Positions 16,158 through 25,485 of a stretch of DNA of 64,000 nucleotides are shown here, piece by piece. Below the pieces are notes generated by a model, which was not told where the DNA came from, searched no databases, and saw only the letters and a program-made list of their open reading frames with translations. The DNA comes from Bowdeniella nasicola (GTDB lineage: Bacteria > Actinomycetota > Actinomycetes > Actinomycetales > Actinomycetaceae): contig JAUNVA010000001.1 of the NCBI GenBank assembly GCA_030537895.1, forward strand, positions 1 through 64,000, given 5' to 3'. Position 1 is the first letter of the stretch. Each line of letters opens with the position of its first letter. The position numbers and the translations under genes are program-made.

Positions 16158-18397
16158 TCATCGACCGCCACATCGGTCCCTATGTCGTCTTCGCCGAGGA
16201 CCCGATCCTCACGGCCTTACGTAAGATGACGGAAAACCGGGACCGGATCGTCTTTAGTGTCGACTCCCACGGACGGCTACGTGGGGCTCTGACCGACGGC
16301 GACTTTAGGCGCTGGCTCATCACCCATCCGGAGGCCGACCTTTCGAGCGCCGTCGACCAGGTGTGCAATCGCAATGTGGTGAGCGCCCCGGAGGGCACCC
16401 CCGAGGTGGAACTGAAACGTCTCTTGCCGACGGGCGCGGAACACCTCCCACTCGTGGACGAGCGCCAGCACGTGGTCGGCATCGCGATTGATCGCACCGG
16501 TGAGCTGCGCATCGGGGAGCGGCGCATCGGCGAGGGCCATGCCGCCTACCTCATCGCGGAGATCGGCAACAACCACAACGGCTCGGTTGACCTTGCACGT
16601 ACGCTCGTGGACCACGCGCTCGAGGCGGGAGCCGACGCCGTGAAGTTCCAGCTGCGCGATATGGACGCCCTCTACCGACAGGCGGGTGCTGCTTCGGCGG
16701 GTGAGGACCTCGGCGCTCAGTACACGCTCGATTTGCTGCGGCGGTTCTCGCTTCCCGCAGACCAGTTGGCCGTCGTCTTCGAGCACTGCCGCCAGGTCGG
16801 TATCGATGTGCTGTGTACGCCGTGGGACCCGCCATCGGTCGAGGTTCTCGTCCGCGAGCAGATCCCTGCGCTCAAGATCGCGTCGGCGGACCTCACGAAC
16901 CACGACCTGCTGGAGGACGCCGCCTCGCGCGGCCTGCCGCTCATTGTCTCCACCGGGATGAGCCGGGAAACCGAGATCATCGAGGCCGTCGATCTCCTCA
17001 CAAAGCGGGGCGCGGCATTCGCGCTCCTACACTGCCAGTCCACCTATCCGGCCCCCTTCAAGGACCTGAACCTCAACTACCTGTCGCGCCTCGCGGAAAT
17101 TGGGCACTGCCCGGTGGGCTATTCGGGGCATGAGCGTGGGATCCACGTGCCGGTAGCTGCCGTCGCGCGCGGTGCCAGCATTATCGAAAAGCACCTCACG
17201 GTGGATCGGGAGATGGAGGGAAACGACCACCGCGTCTCACTTCTGCCCGGCGAGTTTGCCAACCTCGTGACCCAGGTGCGGGAGGTCGAAGAAGCGCTCG
17301 GATCCGTGGGTCCCCGCGAGGTGTCGACGGGCGAGAAGATGAACCGCATCACCCTCGCCAAATCACTCGTCGCTGCGCGGGACCTCACGGTAGGCGAACT
17401 GATTGAGGACAGCGATATCGCGGTGAAGAGCCCCGGGCGTGGACTGCAACCGAACCGGCGCGCAGACCTGATCGGGCGGAGAGCCGCACGTGACATGACA
17501 GTGGGAGACTTCTTCTTCGAGGGGGATCTCGCCGAGTCCGTGCCGACGGGGCGAAACTTCACGTTCCGCCGCCCGTGGGGTTTGCCCGTGCGTTTTCATG
17601 ACGCGCTCGCGCTCCTGCCGCACGCCAACCCTGACTTCCTCGAGTTTCACTTCTCCTATAAGGACCTCGAGATCGACCCCGCCTCCGTGTTCAGTGAGCC
17701 CCTCGAGATTGGCTTCACGACCCACCTGCCCGATCTGTTCGCAGGAGACTTCCTGGTCGATCTCGCCGCGACGGATCGGGATCATTGGGAACGATCGATC
17801 GCCGAGGTCCAGCGCACGATCGACGTGACCCGTGAGATGCGTCGGTTCTTCCCGAAGGAGGAGGAACCCATCATGGTGGTGACGATGGGTGGCTTCACGA
17901 CGGACGGGCATATATCCGCTGCCGCACGGGGGCCCAAGTATGACCGGATCGCCGAATCTCTCACGCGCCTGGACACCTCCGGGGTGCGCCTTGTCGCCCA
18001 GACCCTGCCGCCCTATCCGTGGTTGCTCGGCGGCCAGCAATACCACAACCTGTTCCTCGACCCGGATGACACGGTCGAGTTCTGCCGTACGACGGGGACC
18101 CGTCTGTGCCTCGACATTTCACACTCGAAGCTCGCGGCCACCTTCCTCCAGCTCCCATTTTCCGAGATGGTAGAAACTCTCGCCCCCTATACCGAGCACC
18201 TGCACCTCGTGGACGCCTCCGGTGTCGACGGTGAAGGCGACCAGATCGGTGAGGGGGAAGTCGACTGGCCGGTACTGGCCGAACAGCTCGACCGGCTGGC
18301 ACCCGGCGTCACGTTTATTCCCGAGATCTGGCAGGGCCACATCAACAACGGGGAGGGCTTTTGGACCGCGCTCGACCGGCTAGAAGCATGGTTCTAG
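16154..18397 (+). CDS. neuB: multi-domain nonulosonate synthase: CBS pair, NeuB, SAF, TIM-barrel
   Basis: This 747-aa protein is about twice the usual NeuB length. Residues 1-120 form a CBS pair (DPILTALRKMTENRDRIVFSV, and the LPLVDERQHVVGIAI half). NeuB occupies about 130-400, with YLIAEIGNNHNGS, DAVKFQ, GYSGHERG and IIEKHLTVDR. An SAF/antifreeze-like domain lies at about 408-460 and contains the SPGRGLQP motif. The C-terminal part (about 470-747) looks like a sugar-isomerase/AP-endonuclease-2 type TIM barrel (FLEFHFSYKD, MVVTMGG, LCLDISHSKL, LHLVDASG, PEIWQGH). NeuB condenses phosphoenolpyruvate with an N-acetyl hexosamine; the barrel may prepare its sugar substrate. CBS domains usually sense adenosine nucleotides. 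Confidence 0.88.
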   Translation: MIIDRHIGPYVVFAEDPILTALRKMTENRDRIVFSVDSHGRLRGALTDGDFRRWLITHPEADLSSAVDQVCNRNVVSAPEGTPEVELKRLLPTGAEHLPLVDERQHVVGIAIDRTGELRIGERRIGEGHAAYLIAEIGNNHNGSVDLARTLVDHALEAGADAVKFQLRDMDALYRQAGAASAGEDLGAQYTLDLLRRFSLPADQLAVVFEHCRQVGIDVLCTPWDPPSVEVLVREQIPALKIASADLTNHDLLEDAASRGLPLIVSTGMSRETEIIEAVDLLTKRGAAFALLHCQSTYPAPFKDLNLNYLSRLAEIGHCPVGYSGHERGIHVPVAAVARGASIIEKHLTVDREMEGNDHRVSLLPGEFANLVTQVREVEEALGSVGPREVSTGEKMNRITLAKSLVAARDLTVGELIEDSDIAVKSPGRGLQPNRRADLIGRRAARDMTVGDFFFEGDLAESVPTGRNFTFRRPWGLPVRFHDALALLPHANPDFLEFHFSYKDLEIDPASVFSEPLEIGFTTHLPDLFAGDFLVDLAATDRDHWERSIAEVQRTIDVTREMRRFFPKEEEPIMVVTMGGFTTDGHISAAARGPKYDRIAESLTRLDTSGVRLVAQTLPPYPWLLGGQQYHNLFLDPDDTVEFCRTTGTRLCLDISHSKLAATFLQLPFSEMVETLAPYTEHLHLVDASGVDGEGDQIGEGEVDWPVLAEQLDRLAPGVTFIPEIWQGHINNGEGFWTALDRLEAWF

Positions 18398-20589
18398 GCC
18401 GCTGCCGCGCGCGGGTCTGCGAACAGTGCGCAACGGGCGGACCCACCGCACCACTGGCGCTGTGGGTCGTGCCGGTCGCTCCCCTTGGCGGGGTGGCGCG
18501 GCACGTGCTTGACGTCGCGACGGCGGGCATTCCCGGGTTCCGTCTCGTCGTGGTGTGCCCACCGGGAGCACTCGCCGAGGAACTGCGCGACCGCGGTGCG
18601 GCCGTGGTGACCGCGCCGATCGGGCCTGAGGCCGGTGTCCTCACCTCGATTCGCTCCGTGCGTCGAATCGTTACTCGCCTCAACCCCGCCGTTGTGCACT
18701 CCCACCTGGCCTATGCCGACGTCGTTGCCGCCGCGGCCCTCGTGACTCGGCCGCAGGTCATGCTGGTCTCGACCGAACACGGGATCGCCGCGGATCAGCG
18801 AACCTACCACCGCAGCGCGCTTGGGGCCGGCGCGAAACGAGCCCTGCACCGCATTCGCCTCGCCCGCACTGACCGCCTCATCGCGGTCAGCGAGTCGACG
18901 CGGCGCGTCATGCGTGAGACCTGGGGACCACGCCGCGCCATCCACGTGATCCCGAACCGTGTGAACGGGCAGAGCCTGCGCCGCGACGTGGATGCTCGGC
19001 GCCGGCAACGTGGGGAGAGACGACGGAGTCTTGGTGAGGGGCTGCGAATACTCACGCTCTCGCGACTCGCCCCCGAGAAGAGACTCGAGGCGCTCCTGCG
19101 CGCCCTGCCCGGCATCCTCGCACTCGACCCCACCGCCCAGCTGACCATCGCAGGCGAAGGCCCCGAGCGGCACGCGCTGCAGGCGCTCGCGCGCGAACTC
19201 GGCATCGAACGCCACGTGCACTGGCCGGGCTACGTGCCGGCGCCGGAGGCCCTCGCTTCCCACGACGTGCTCGTGCAGCTCTCGGTGTGGGAAAACCTGT
19301 CCTATGCGCTCCTGGATGCCGTCGCCGCGGGCGTCCCGGTTCTCGCGACGGACGTCGGAGGTAACGCCGAGATCCTGGGCGAGGCTTGCCTCATTTCCGA
19401 CGTTGAGCCCGCCACGATCCAGGCGGGAGTCGAGCGGGTGACACGCATGCCCGTGCCGGAGCCCGGCGAGGACGGCGTGACGGATATGTGCGCGGCGATC
19501 GCGGCCCTCTACCGGGGCCAGCCCCTCGATGGCAAGCGCCGCCTGTGGCCCGCGATCGACCTTGCCGTGAACCAGGGTGAATTCGGCGGAGGAGAAATCA
19601 TGGCGCTCGCCATCGCCGATGCGTTGCACGCTGCAGGCTATCCCGTGCGCATCGTGGCCCCGGCCGAACCCTCCGCCGTCGCCCAGCAAGCGCGGCGGAG
19701 CGGCCACCGGGTCGCGGTGCTGGCCGCCCGGAACCGGACCAGCTACCTGGCGGCCCTGCGCCGGCATGTCCGGCGTTCAGCGGCGGACCTCACCTGGTGC
19801 AACGGGCTACTGCCCGCGGTGGCGACGGCGGGATACGCGAACCGGATCGTGCACTACCATCAGCTGCCGAAGGCGGCCCACCGAGGCCTGTACGGGCTAT
19901 CCCGCGGTCGCGCCCGCGCGGCGCTCGTTCCCTCGGAATGGATGGCGCACAAACTGTCGGGCACCCGTGTGCTTGAGAACTGGTGTCATCCCATTGAAAC
20001 CGCGGAGCTCGGGCGGCGCCGTGCCATCTCGGGGCAGGTGACGCTCGGGTTCATTGGGCGTCTGTCCTACGACAAGGGCCTCGACGTCCTCTTGCGGGCG
20101 CTCGAGCGCCTGAACGCCGAGGGGAATCGCTCCTACCGGCTGCTAATCGCCGGCGAGCCTCGCTTTGTTGGGCCCGACGAACGCGCCGCAGTCGAAGCAA
20201 GGGTCCGGAGCGCGGGCGATGTCGTCGAACTCCTCGGCTGGGTGGATGCGGAGCATGTGCTCGCCGACGTCGACATTGTGGTGAGCCCCTCGATCGCTCC
20301 CGAGTCTTTCGGGCTCGTGGCACTCGAGGCGATGAGTGCCCGCGTTCCCGTGATCGTGAGCGATGCCGGTGCGCTGCCCGAGGTCGTGGGACCGGACGCA
20401 CCTGCCGTCGTCGAGGCGGGCAGTGTGGACTCTCTCGTCGAGGCGATTCGTGATCTCGCGCTCGGACGGGTGCCGACCCGCACCGCGGCACTGCACGAGA
20501 GATGGCGCCGCCACTACTCACCCGAAGCGGGTGAAGGCCGCGTTGCCACTCTCATCGCTGAGCTGACGGAGGGACGGGATTACCCATGA
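18388..20589 (+). CDS. tandem GT4 glycosyltransferase (two GT-B enzymes in one chain)
   Basis: The protein is 733 aa and contains two complete GT4-like units. The first half (about 15-375) has LGGVARHVLDV, HSHLAYADVVAAA, ILTLSRLAPEKRLEALL and ENLSYALLDAVAAGVPVLATDVGGNAEI. The second half (about 381-733) has NQGEFGGGEIMALAIADAL, LGFIGRLSYDKGLDVLL and SPSIAPESFGLVALEAMSARVPVIVSDAGALPEVV. Both keep the nucleotide-sugar E-x7-E region, although the first half has WENLSYALLDA where the first glutamate is shifted. It probably adds two successive sugars. ATG 18388 overlaps neuB by 10 nt; TTG 18361 is a less likely start. Confidence 0.84.
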   Translation: MVLGRCRARVCEQCATGGPTAPLALWVVPVAPLGGVARHVLDVATAGIPGFRLVVVCPPGALAEELRDRGAAVVTAPIGPEAGVLTSIRSVRRIVTRLNPAVVHSHLAYADVVAAAALVTRPQVMLVSTEHGIAADQRTYHRSALGAGAKRALHRIRLARTDRLIAVSESTRRVMRETWGPRRAIHVIPNRVNGQSLRRDVDARRRQRGERRRSLGEGLRILTLSRLAPEKRLEALLRALPGILALDPTAQLTIAGEGPERHALQALARELGIERHVHWPGYVPAPEALASHDVLVQLSVWENLSYALLDAVAAGVPVLATDVGGNAEILGEACLISDVEPATIQAGVERVTRMPVPEPGEDGVTDMCAAIAALYRGQPLDGKRRLWPAIDLAVNQGEFGGGEIMALAIADALHAAGYPVRIVAPAEPSAVAQQARRSGHRVAVLAARNRTSYLAALRRHVRRSAADLTWCNGLLPAVATAGYANRIVHYHQLPKAAHRGLYGLSRGRARAALVPSEWMAHKLSGTRVLENWCHPIETAELGRRRAISGQVTLGFIGRLSYDKGLDVLLRALERLNAEGNRSYRLLIAGEPRFVGPDERAAVEARVRSAGDVVELLGWVDAEHVLADVDIVVSPSIAPESFGLVALEAMSARVPVIVSDAGALPEVVGPDAPAVVEAGSVDSLVEAIRDLALGRVPTRTAALHERWRRHYSPEAGEGRVATLIAELTEGRDYP

Positions 20590-21719
20590 GTGAGATCGCC
20601 ATCGTGCACGACTACCTCACGCAGCGCGGTGGGGCCGAACGGGTAGTACTCACGCTGCACCGCATGTTCCCGGACGCCCCCATCTATACGCTGCTCTACG
20701 ACCGCGAGGGGACCTTTCCCGAGTTCTCAGACGCGACGATCCACGTCTCGGCGCTCAACCGATGGAGACTGTTGCGCCGCGACCACCGCCGGGCCTTGCC
20801 GCTGCTCGCTCCCACGGCCTCCCATACGCGGGTGAGAGAACCCCTCGCGATCGTGTCCTCCTCTGGGTGGGCACACGGCTTTGATTTTGCGGGGGAGGCA
20901 GTGATTTACTGCCACACGCCCGCCCGCTGGCTCTACCTGTCCGAACAGTATCTCGGCGATGCGGGACGCCTGTCCGCCAAGCGTCTCGCCCTCGAGGCGC
21001 TGAAGCGTCCCCTCATTGCCTGGGACCAGCGCGCGGCCGCTCGCCATGCCACCTATATTGCGAACTCGAGCGTCGTTCGTGAGCGCATTGCGCAGGTCTA
21101 TGGGCGTGAGAACGTGGAGCTGATCTTCCCGCCCCACTCGGTTGACGTGTCAGGCCCGCTCGAGCCCCTCGATGAGCTCGCCGCCCACCTACGGCCCGGC
21201 TATCTCCTCGTGGTCTCCAGACTCATGCCCTACAAGAACGTGGACCGCGTCATCTTGGCCGCCGAGCGAATCGGGCGGCAACTGCTCGTGGTTGGCTCGG
21301 GACCGCAGGCCGAGCGCCTCAAAGCGCTCGGCGGTCCACAGACGTTCTTCGTTGAGGGGCTGAGCGAGGCACAGTTGCGGTGGGCCTATGCGAATGCCGG
21401 AGCCCTCGTCGCCGTCTCGTACGAGGATTTTGGCCTCACACCACTGGAAGCCTCCGCGTGGGGGAAACCCACTATCGCGCTGCGTGCGGGCGGCTACCTG
21501 GACTCCATCGAACCCGGTGTGAATGGCTGGTACGTCGAGGAACTCGATCCAGCGAGCCTCGGGGCGGGAATTGAGGAGGCGCTCGCCCACAGCTGGGACG
21601 CGTCCGCCATCGTGCGCCACGCGCAACGCTTTTCCGAAGAGCGCTTCGCCGCGCAACTACGCGAACTGATCGCGCACACGAACGCCCGGGTATCTGGGTG
21701 GGAAGGGGAGAGGTCATGA
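20586..21719 (+). CDS. GT4 family glycosyltransferase
   Basis: A 377-aa GT-B enzyme with N-terminal IAIVHDYLTQRGGAERVVL (about residues 4-22), the donor domain LLVVSRLMPYKNVDRVILA (about 205-223) and the nucleotide-sugar motif EDFGLTPLEASAWGKPTIALRAGG (about 279-302). The family includes mannosyltransferases such as WbaZ. The HTPARWLYLSEQYL segment is common in that subgroup. ATG 20586 overlaps the previous stop (ATGA). It acts in the cytoplasm on the lipid-linked repeat unit. Confidence 0.9.
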   Translation: MSEIAIVHDYLTQRGGAERVVLTLHRMFPDAPIYTLLYDREGTFPEFSDATIHVSALNRWRLLRRDHRRALPLLAPTASHTRVREPLAIVSSSGWAHGFDFAGEAVIYCHTPARWLYLSEQYLGDAGRLSAKRLALEALKRPLIAWDQRAAARHATYIANSSVVRERIAQVYGRENVELIFPPHSVDVSGPLEPLDELAAHLRPGYLLVVSRLMPYKNVDRVILAAERIGRQLLVVGSGPQAERLKALGGPQTFFVEGLSEAQLRWAYANAGALVAVSYEDFGLTPLEASAWGKPTIALRAGGYLDSIEPGVNGWYVEELDPASLGAGIEEALAHSWDASAIVRHAQRFSEERFAAQLRELIAHTNARVSGWEGERS

Positions 21720-22771
21720 CGATCTTGATCACCGGCGGCGCCGGTTTCATCGGCCAGTACGTGGCCCGCGCTCTCGTGGCACGCGGCCACGAGGTCATCG
21801 CGATGGACACCCTGAACGCACAGGTCCACGCCGACGGTGAGGCCGCCGCGAAACGCTTCCCTGGAGCGGTGTGGCGCCGAGATGTGGCGTTGGCAGAAAG
21901 CTGGGATATTCCAGCCGACGTGACCGGCGTCGTGCATCTGGCAGCGGAAACCGGTACGGCCCAGTCCATGTATCAGCGCGAGCATTACCGACGCACCAAT
22001 GTGGGAGGGAGCAAATACGCCGCCGAATTCTGCGAGTACCGAGCGATTCCGCTCGTCTTATTGAGTTCCCGAGCCGTCTATGGAGAAGGCCTGGTCGCCT
22101 CCGAACCGCAGGTCTCCAGCGAGGGACGCGACTGTGGTGCCTCCGGCCTCCTGCTGCCCTCCCGCGAGGAGGATGCGCACCGCCCACTGTCCTACTACGG
22201 CGAGACGAAGTCGCAGGCGGAGATGGTCGCGCGCGTGGCGCTCGAGGGTGGCGGACGGCTGGCGATCTTGCGACCCCAAAACGTGATTGGGCTCGGACAG
22301 GCACTGCACAATCCCTATACGGGGGTGCTCGCCGCGTTTCTTGCCCGCCTCAAGGCTCACCTGCCGCTCTCCGTCTACGGGGATGGCACCCAGACGCGCG
22401 ATTTCATCCACGTCTCCGACGTGGCTGCCGCGATCTGCTGGGCGCTCGATGCCTGTGAAGCGGGCACGCCCCTCGTGGCGAATGTGGGTAGCGGTGTACG
22501 CATGACACTGCGCGAACTCGCGCAGTACGCCATCGACGCCGCCCCCATCGAGGCGGTGGGAGTCGAGCTGGTTGACGTGCATCGACCCGGCGACATCGAT
22601 CACGCCTGCGCCGACATGGTGGCGGCATGGGATGCAGGAATGCCTCGTCCCCGACTCGACGGACGGGCCGCTGTTGCCGATTTCATCCAGAACAGTTGGC
22701 TCGCTCAGGGCGCGGATCCCGAACTGTGGGAGGCCGCCCTGCGCGAGCTCGACCAGGTGAAGGATCAGTAG
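21716..22771 (+). CDS. NAD-dependent epimerase/dehydratase (extended SDR)
   Basis: The Rossmann motif ILITGGAGFIGQYVARAL (about residues 3-20), the catalytic SYYGETKSQAE (Y-x3-K, about 160-170) and the SDR substrate region RPQNVIGLGQ identify a nucleotide-sugar epimerase or dehydratase of 351 aa. It would supply an activated sugar to the adjacent transferases; the product is not assignable. Strong GGGGAGAGG precedes ATG 21716, which overlaps the upstream stop. It is the last gene of the operon and overlaps the convergent WcaJ-like gene by 7 nt. Confidence 0.87.
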   Translation: MTILITGGAGFIGQYVARALVARGHEVIAMDTLNAQVHADGEAAAKRFPGAVWRRDVALAESWDIPADVTGVVHLAAETGTAQSMYQREHYRRTNVGGSKYAAEFCEYRAIPLVLLSSRAVYGEGLVASEPQVSSEGRDCGASGLLLPSREEDAHRPLSYYGETKSQAEMVARVALEGGGRLAILRPQNVIGLGQALHNPYTGVLAAFLARLKAHLPLSVYGDGTQTRDFIHVSDVAAAICWALDACEAGTPLVANVGSGVRMTLRELAQYAIDAAPIEAVGVELVDVHRPGDIDHACADMVAAWDAGMPRPRLDGRAAVADFIQNSWLAQGADPELWEAALRELDQVKDQ

Positions 22772-24198
22772 GCGCCGGCGCCCGTGACAACGATCTTGAT
22801 GGTCTTGAGCAAGATCATGGCATCGCGCAGCACCGACCAATTGTCCACGTAGTACAGGTCGAGGCGGATGGTTTCATCCCACGCCAGGTCGGAGCGCCCT
22901 GAGACCTGCCACAGGCCCGTGATACCTGGGCGGACTCGCAGGCGCATCCGTTCGGCCGCTGTATAACGCGCGGCCTCCTCGGGCAGGCACGGTCGCGGCC
23001 CGATCAAGGACATCTCGCCGCGTATGACGTTCACGAGCTGAGGGAGTTCGTCGAGTGAGTGTTTCCGAATGAAGGCGCCCACGCGGGTGATTCTGGGGTC
23101 GCTTTTGATCTTAAAGAGCACGTGGTTTGGATCGCTTTGATCAGCAATCTGTGCCTTCAACGTGTCGGCATTGGGGACCATCGAGCGGAACTTTCGCACG
23201 AGGAAGGGTTGACCGTCCCGTCCAATCCGGGTCTGCCGATAGCAGACCGGACCCCCGTCCTCCAATTTGATTGACAACGCGATCAGGAGGAGGAGGGGGG
23301 AGACGAGGAGCCAGCCGAGGCTCGCCCCCACGAAGTCGAAGAGACGTTTGCCCCAGGAGAGCGCCTCAGCCGAGCGCGGCCGCTCGACCCAGACAAAGGG
23401 CATGCCGGCAACCGGCCGCGTATGGATCCGATCGGCGGCGACATTCGAGAGGGAGGGCAGAACGATCAGGCTTACGCGATAGGGCTCAAGCGCCCAGGCA
23501 ATCTTGCCCATCTCGCTCTGGTCCGCAAGGTAACCATCGGTAATGAGGACGACCTCGGCCTCTGCGGACTGCACAATGGTCCCGAATGTCCCATAGTCGC
23601 CCTCGTGTGTGGTGCCCTGGCCATTGAGGGCCTCCGGACGGATAGAGCCGACGGGGAGCAGACCGAGCCAGGGGCGCGACTGGAGTTCTAGAGCCACCGC
23701 GTGAGCGTTCGCGCAGGAGCCGGCGATGAGCGTGCGGCGCATGAACCGCCCCTTCGCCCGATAGCGGTGGATGACCCGGCGGTAGGTGAACCGACCGAGC
23801 AACAGGAGGATCGCGCCCACCACGAATGAGAGGACGAAATACGTGCGCGAAAGCGGCACGTTGAAAAGGTAGGCGACGACGCCGAAAAGACTCGCGGTCG
23901 AGGCCGTCGCATGCAGGACTACGCGGTATTCACGCGAGCCAACGCTGACGTCGCGCAGGTCGTAGGCACCAAGCAGTTTGAGGAAGAGGAACCAGACGAA
24001 GAACTGGATAAGTGTGAACCATCCAATGACGCTTTGGATGTAGGGCACCGGAGGAAGGAAGGGCAGATTTCCCGGGACGATCCAGGCGATGAGGCCCGCT
24101 AAGCCGATCGCGGTGGCGTCGACAAGCGTCACGCTCGCGAGCACAGTCCGGTGACTGAGTGCGGGAGCGGCAAAAATGCTACTTGGCGTGGGACTCAT
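22765..24198 (-). CDS. undecaprenyl-phosphate sugar phosphotransferase (WcaJ/CpsE-like)
   Basis: This polyprenyl-phosphate hexose-1-phosphate transferase starts polysaccharide repeat-unit synthesis by moving a sugar-phosphate onto undecaprenyl phosphate. It is 477 aa, with four to five N-terminal membrane segments (about 18-130), a CoA-binding-like middle (about 145-260) and the C-terminal catalytic domain: KRLFDFVGASLGWLLVSPLLL, CYRQTRIGRDGQPFLVRKFRSM, RKHSLDELPQLVNVIRGEMSLIGPRPCLPEE and RPGITGLWQVSGRSD. ATG 24198 is chosen; a TTG at 24207 would add three residues. It is divergent from leuB across about 145 bp. Confidence 0.93.
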   Translation of the reverse strand: MSPTPSSIFAAPALSHRTVLASVTLVDATAIGLAGLIAWIVPGNLPFLPPVPYIQSVIGWFTLIQFFVWFLFLKLLGAYDLRDVSVGSREYRVVLHATASTASLFGVVAYLFNVPLSRTYFVLSFVVGAILLLLGRFTYRRVIHRYRAKGRFMRRTLIAGSCANAHAVALELQSRPWLGLLPVGSIRPEALNGQGTTHEGDYGTFGTIVQSAEAEVVLITDGYLADQSEMGKIAWALEPYRVSLIVLPSLSNVAADRIHTRPVAGMPFVWVERPRSAEALSWGKRLFDFVGASLGWLLVSPLLLLIALSIKLEDGGPVCYRQTRIGRDGQPFLVRKFRSMVPNADTLKAQIADQSDPNHVLFKIKSDPRITRVGAFIRKHSLDELPQLVNVIRGEMSLIGPRPCLPEEAARYTAAERMRLRVRPGITGLWQVSGRSDLAWDETIRLDLYYVDNWSVLRDAMILLKTIKIVVTGAGAY

Positions 24199-24330
24199 AG
24201 AGATCAACCCAAGCTTAATGAGTATTGCGGAAAAGAGTCCTGTTTCGGTTAATTAATTTCTCCAAACCTCCCTCTCCTCCCGACGGTTCCCGGCTGTGAG
24301 ACAGCGGTCCGGGCAGTGCTTGTGACTCGT

Positions 24331-24336
24331 TAACCT
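24331..24336 (+). promoter_or_regulatory. -10 box of leuB (leaderless)
   Basis: TAACCT fits TANNNT and ends 7 nt before the leuB ATG, which has no Shine-Dalgarno sequence. Transcription should start at or next to the ATG. Confidence 0.6.
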
Positions 24337-24343
24337 GGCCCCT

Positions 24344-25408
24344 ATGACGACGATCGACCTGGCAGTCATTGGTGGAGACGGGATCGGGCCGGAGGTCACC
24401 GCGCAGGCACTGCGCGTGGCCCACGCGGCCGTTGCTGGCTCCGGCATCACGTTGACAGAGACGCCCTATGACCTCGGCGCCCAGCGCTATCTCAGTGATG
24501 GCCACACGCTAGATGTCCACGACATTGACAACCTGCGCCGCCACGACGCGATCGTGCTCGGAGCCATTGGCGATCCCTCGGTCACGCCCGGCATCCTGGA
24601 ACGCGAGATCCTTTTGCGGCTGCGTTTTGCCCTTGACCATTACGTGAACCTGAGGCCCGCCATTCTCTACCCGGGAGTCCCGAGCCCGCTTGCGGAGCCC
24701 GGGAAGATTGACTTCGTCGTCGTGCGCGAGGGCACCGAGGGCCTGTATTGCGGCAACGGCGGAGTGTTGCGCGCGGGCACAGACGCGGAGGTCGCAACCG
24801 AGACTTCGGTGAACACGGCCTATGGCGTGCGTCGGCTCGTGACCTACGCGTTTGAACTCGCCGCACGTCGGGAACGGCGCCACCTTACCCTCGTGCATAA
24901 GGCAAACGTCCTCGTCAACGCCGGTGGCCTGTGGCGCCGCCTCGTCGAGGAAATCGGCCGTGACTTCCCCGAGGTCACCACCGACTATCTTCACGTGGAT
25001 GCGGCCACCATTTTCCTTGTGACCGAGCCTTCTCGCTTTGATGTGATCGTCACCGATAACCTGTTCGGCGATATTCTTACCGACGAAGCCGGTGCGGTTA
25101 CCGGGGGAGTGGGACTCGCCGCCTCCGCGAATCTCAATCCGAGCGGAGCATCGCCCTCAATGTTCGAGCCCGTGCACGGTAGTGCCCCCGACATCGCGGG
25201 TCACAATATCGCTGACCCGCTCGCCGCGATCGGATCGATGGCACTCATGTTCGACCACCTCAACCTCACCGATGCCGCTCAGGCGATACGTGCAGCGGTA
25301 CGCCGTCACATGGCCGATCGGGCGGAGGCGGCCGCCGCGGGCAGGCCCTACGAGGTACGGACCGACAGGGTGGGCGAGGAAGTCTCCGCCCTGCTCAATC
25401 AGCGCTGA
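24344..25408 (+). CDS. leuB: 3-isopropylmalate dehydrogenase
   Basis: This enzyme oxidatively decarboxylates 3-isopropylmalate to 2-oxoisocaproate with NAD in leucine synthesis. The 354-aa chain has [14 protein letters not shown] (about residues 9-22), the substrate arginines in [15 protein letters not shown] (about 89-103), the YCG...V-T-E-T-S region, [14 protein letters not shown] (catalytic lysine, about 184-197) and [20 protein letters not shown] (metal aspartates, about 230-249). NAD specificity fits [14 protein letters not shown] near residue 280. It lies 77 bp upstream of ilvD. Confidence 0.96.
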   Translation: MTTIDLAVIGGDGIGPEVTAQALRVAHAAVAGSGITLTETPYDLGAQRYLSDGHTLDVHDIDNLRRHDAIVLGAIGDPSVTPGILEREILLRLRFALDHYVNLRPAILYPGVPSPLAEPGKIDFVVVREGTEGLYCGNGGVLRAGTDAEVATETSVNTAYGVRRLVTYAFELAARRERRHLTLVHKANVLVNAGGLWRRLVEEIGRDFPEVTTDYLHVDAATIFLVTEPSRFDVIVTDNLFGDILTDEAGAVTGGVGLAASANLNPSGASPSMFEPVHGSAPDIAGHNIADPLAAIGSMALMFDHLNLTDAAQAIRAAVRRHMADRAEAAAAGRPYEVRTDRVGEEVSALLNQR

Positions 25409-25452
25409 GGTCCCACGATCCGGAGCGGGAGACGCTCGAGACGTCGGGAGCC

Positions 25453-25458
25453 TACCCT
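25453..25458 (+). promoter_or_regulatory. possible -10 box for ilvD
   Basis: TACCCT in the leuB-ilvD gap lies within CTACCCTGG, the same 9-mer found before ppc and rph. Here it would give a leader of about 20 nt carrying the ilvD ribosome binding site. Confidence 0.4.
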
Positions 25459-25485
25459 GGGAATAGACATCGGATGGAGGGTTCA

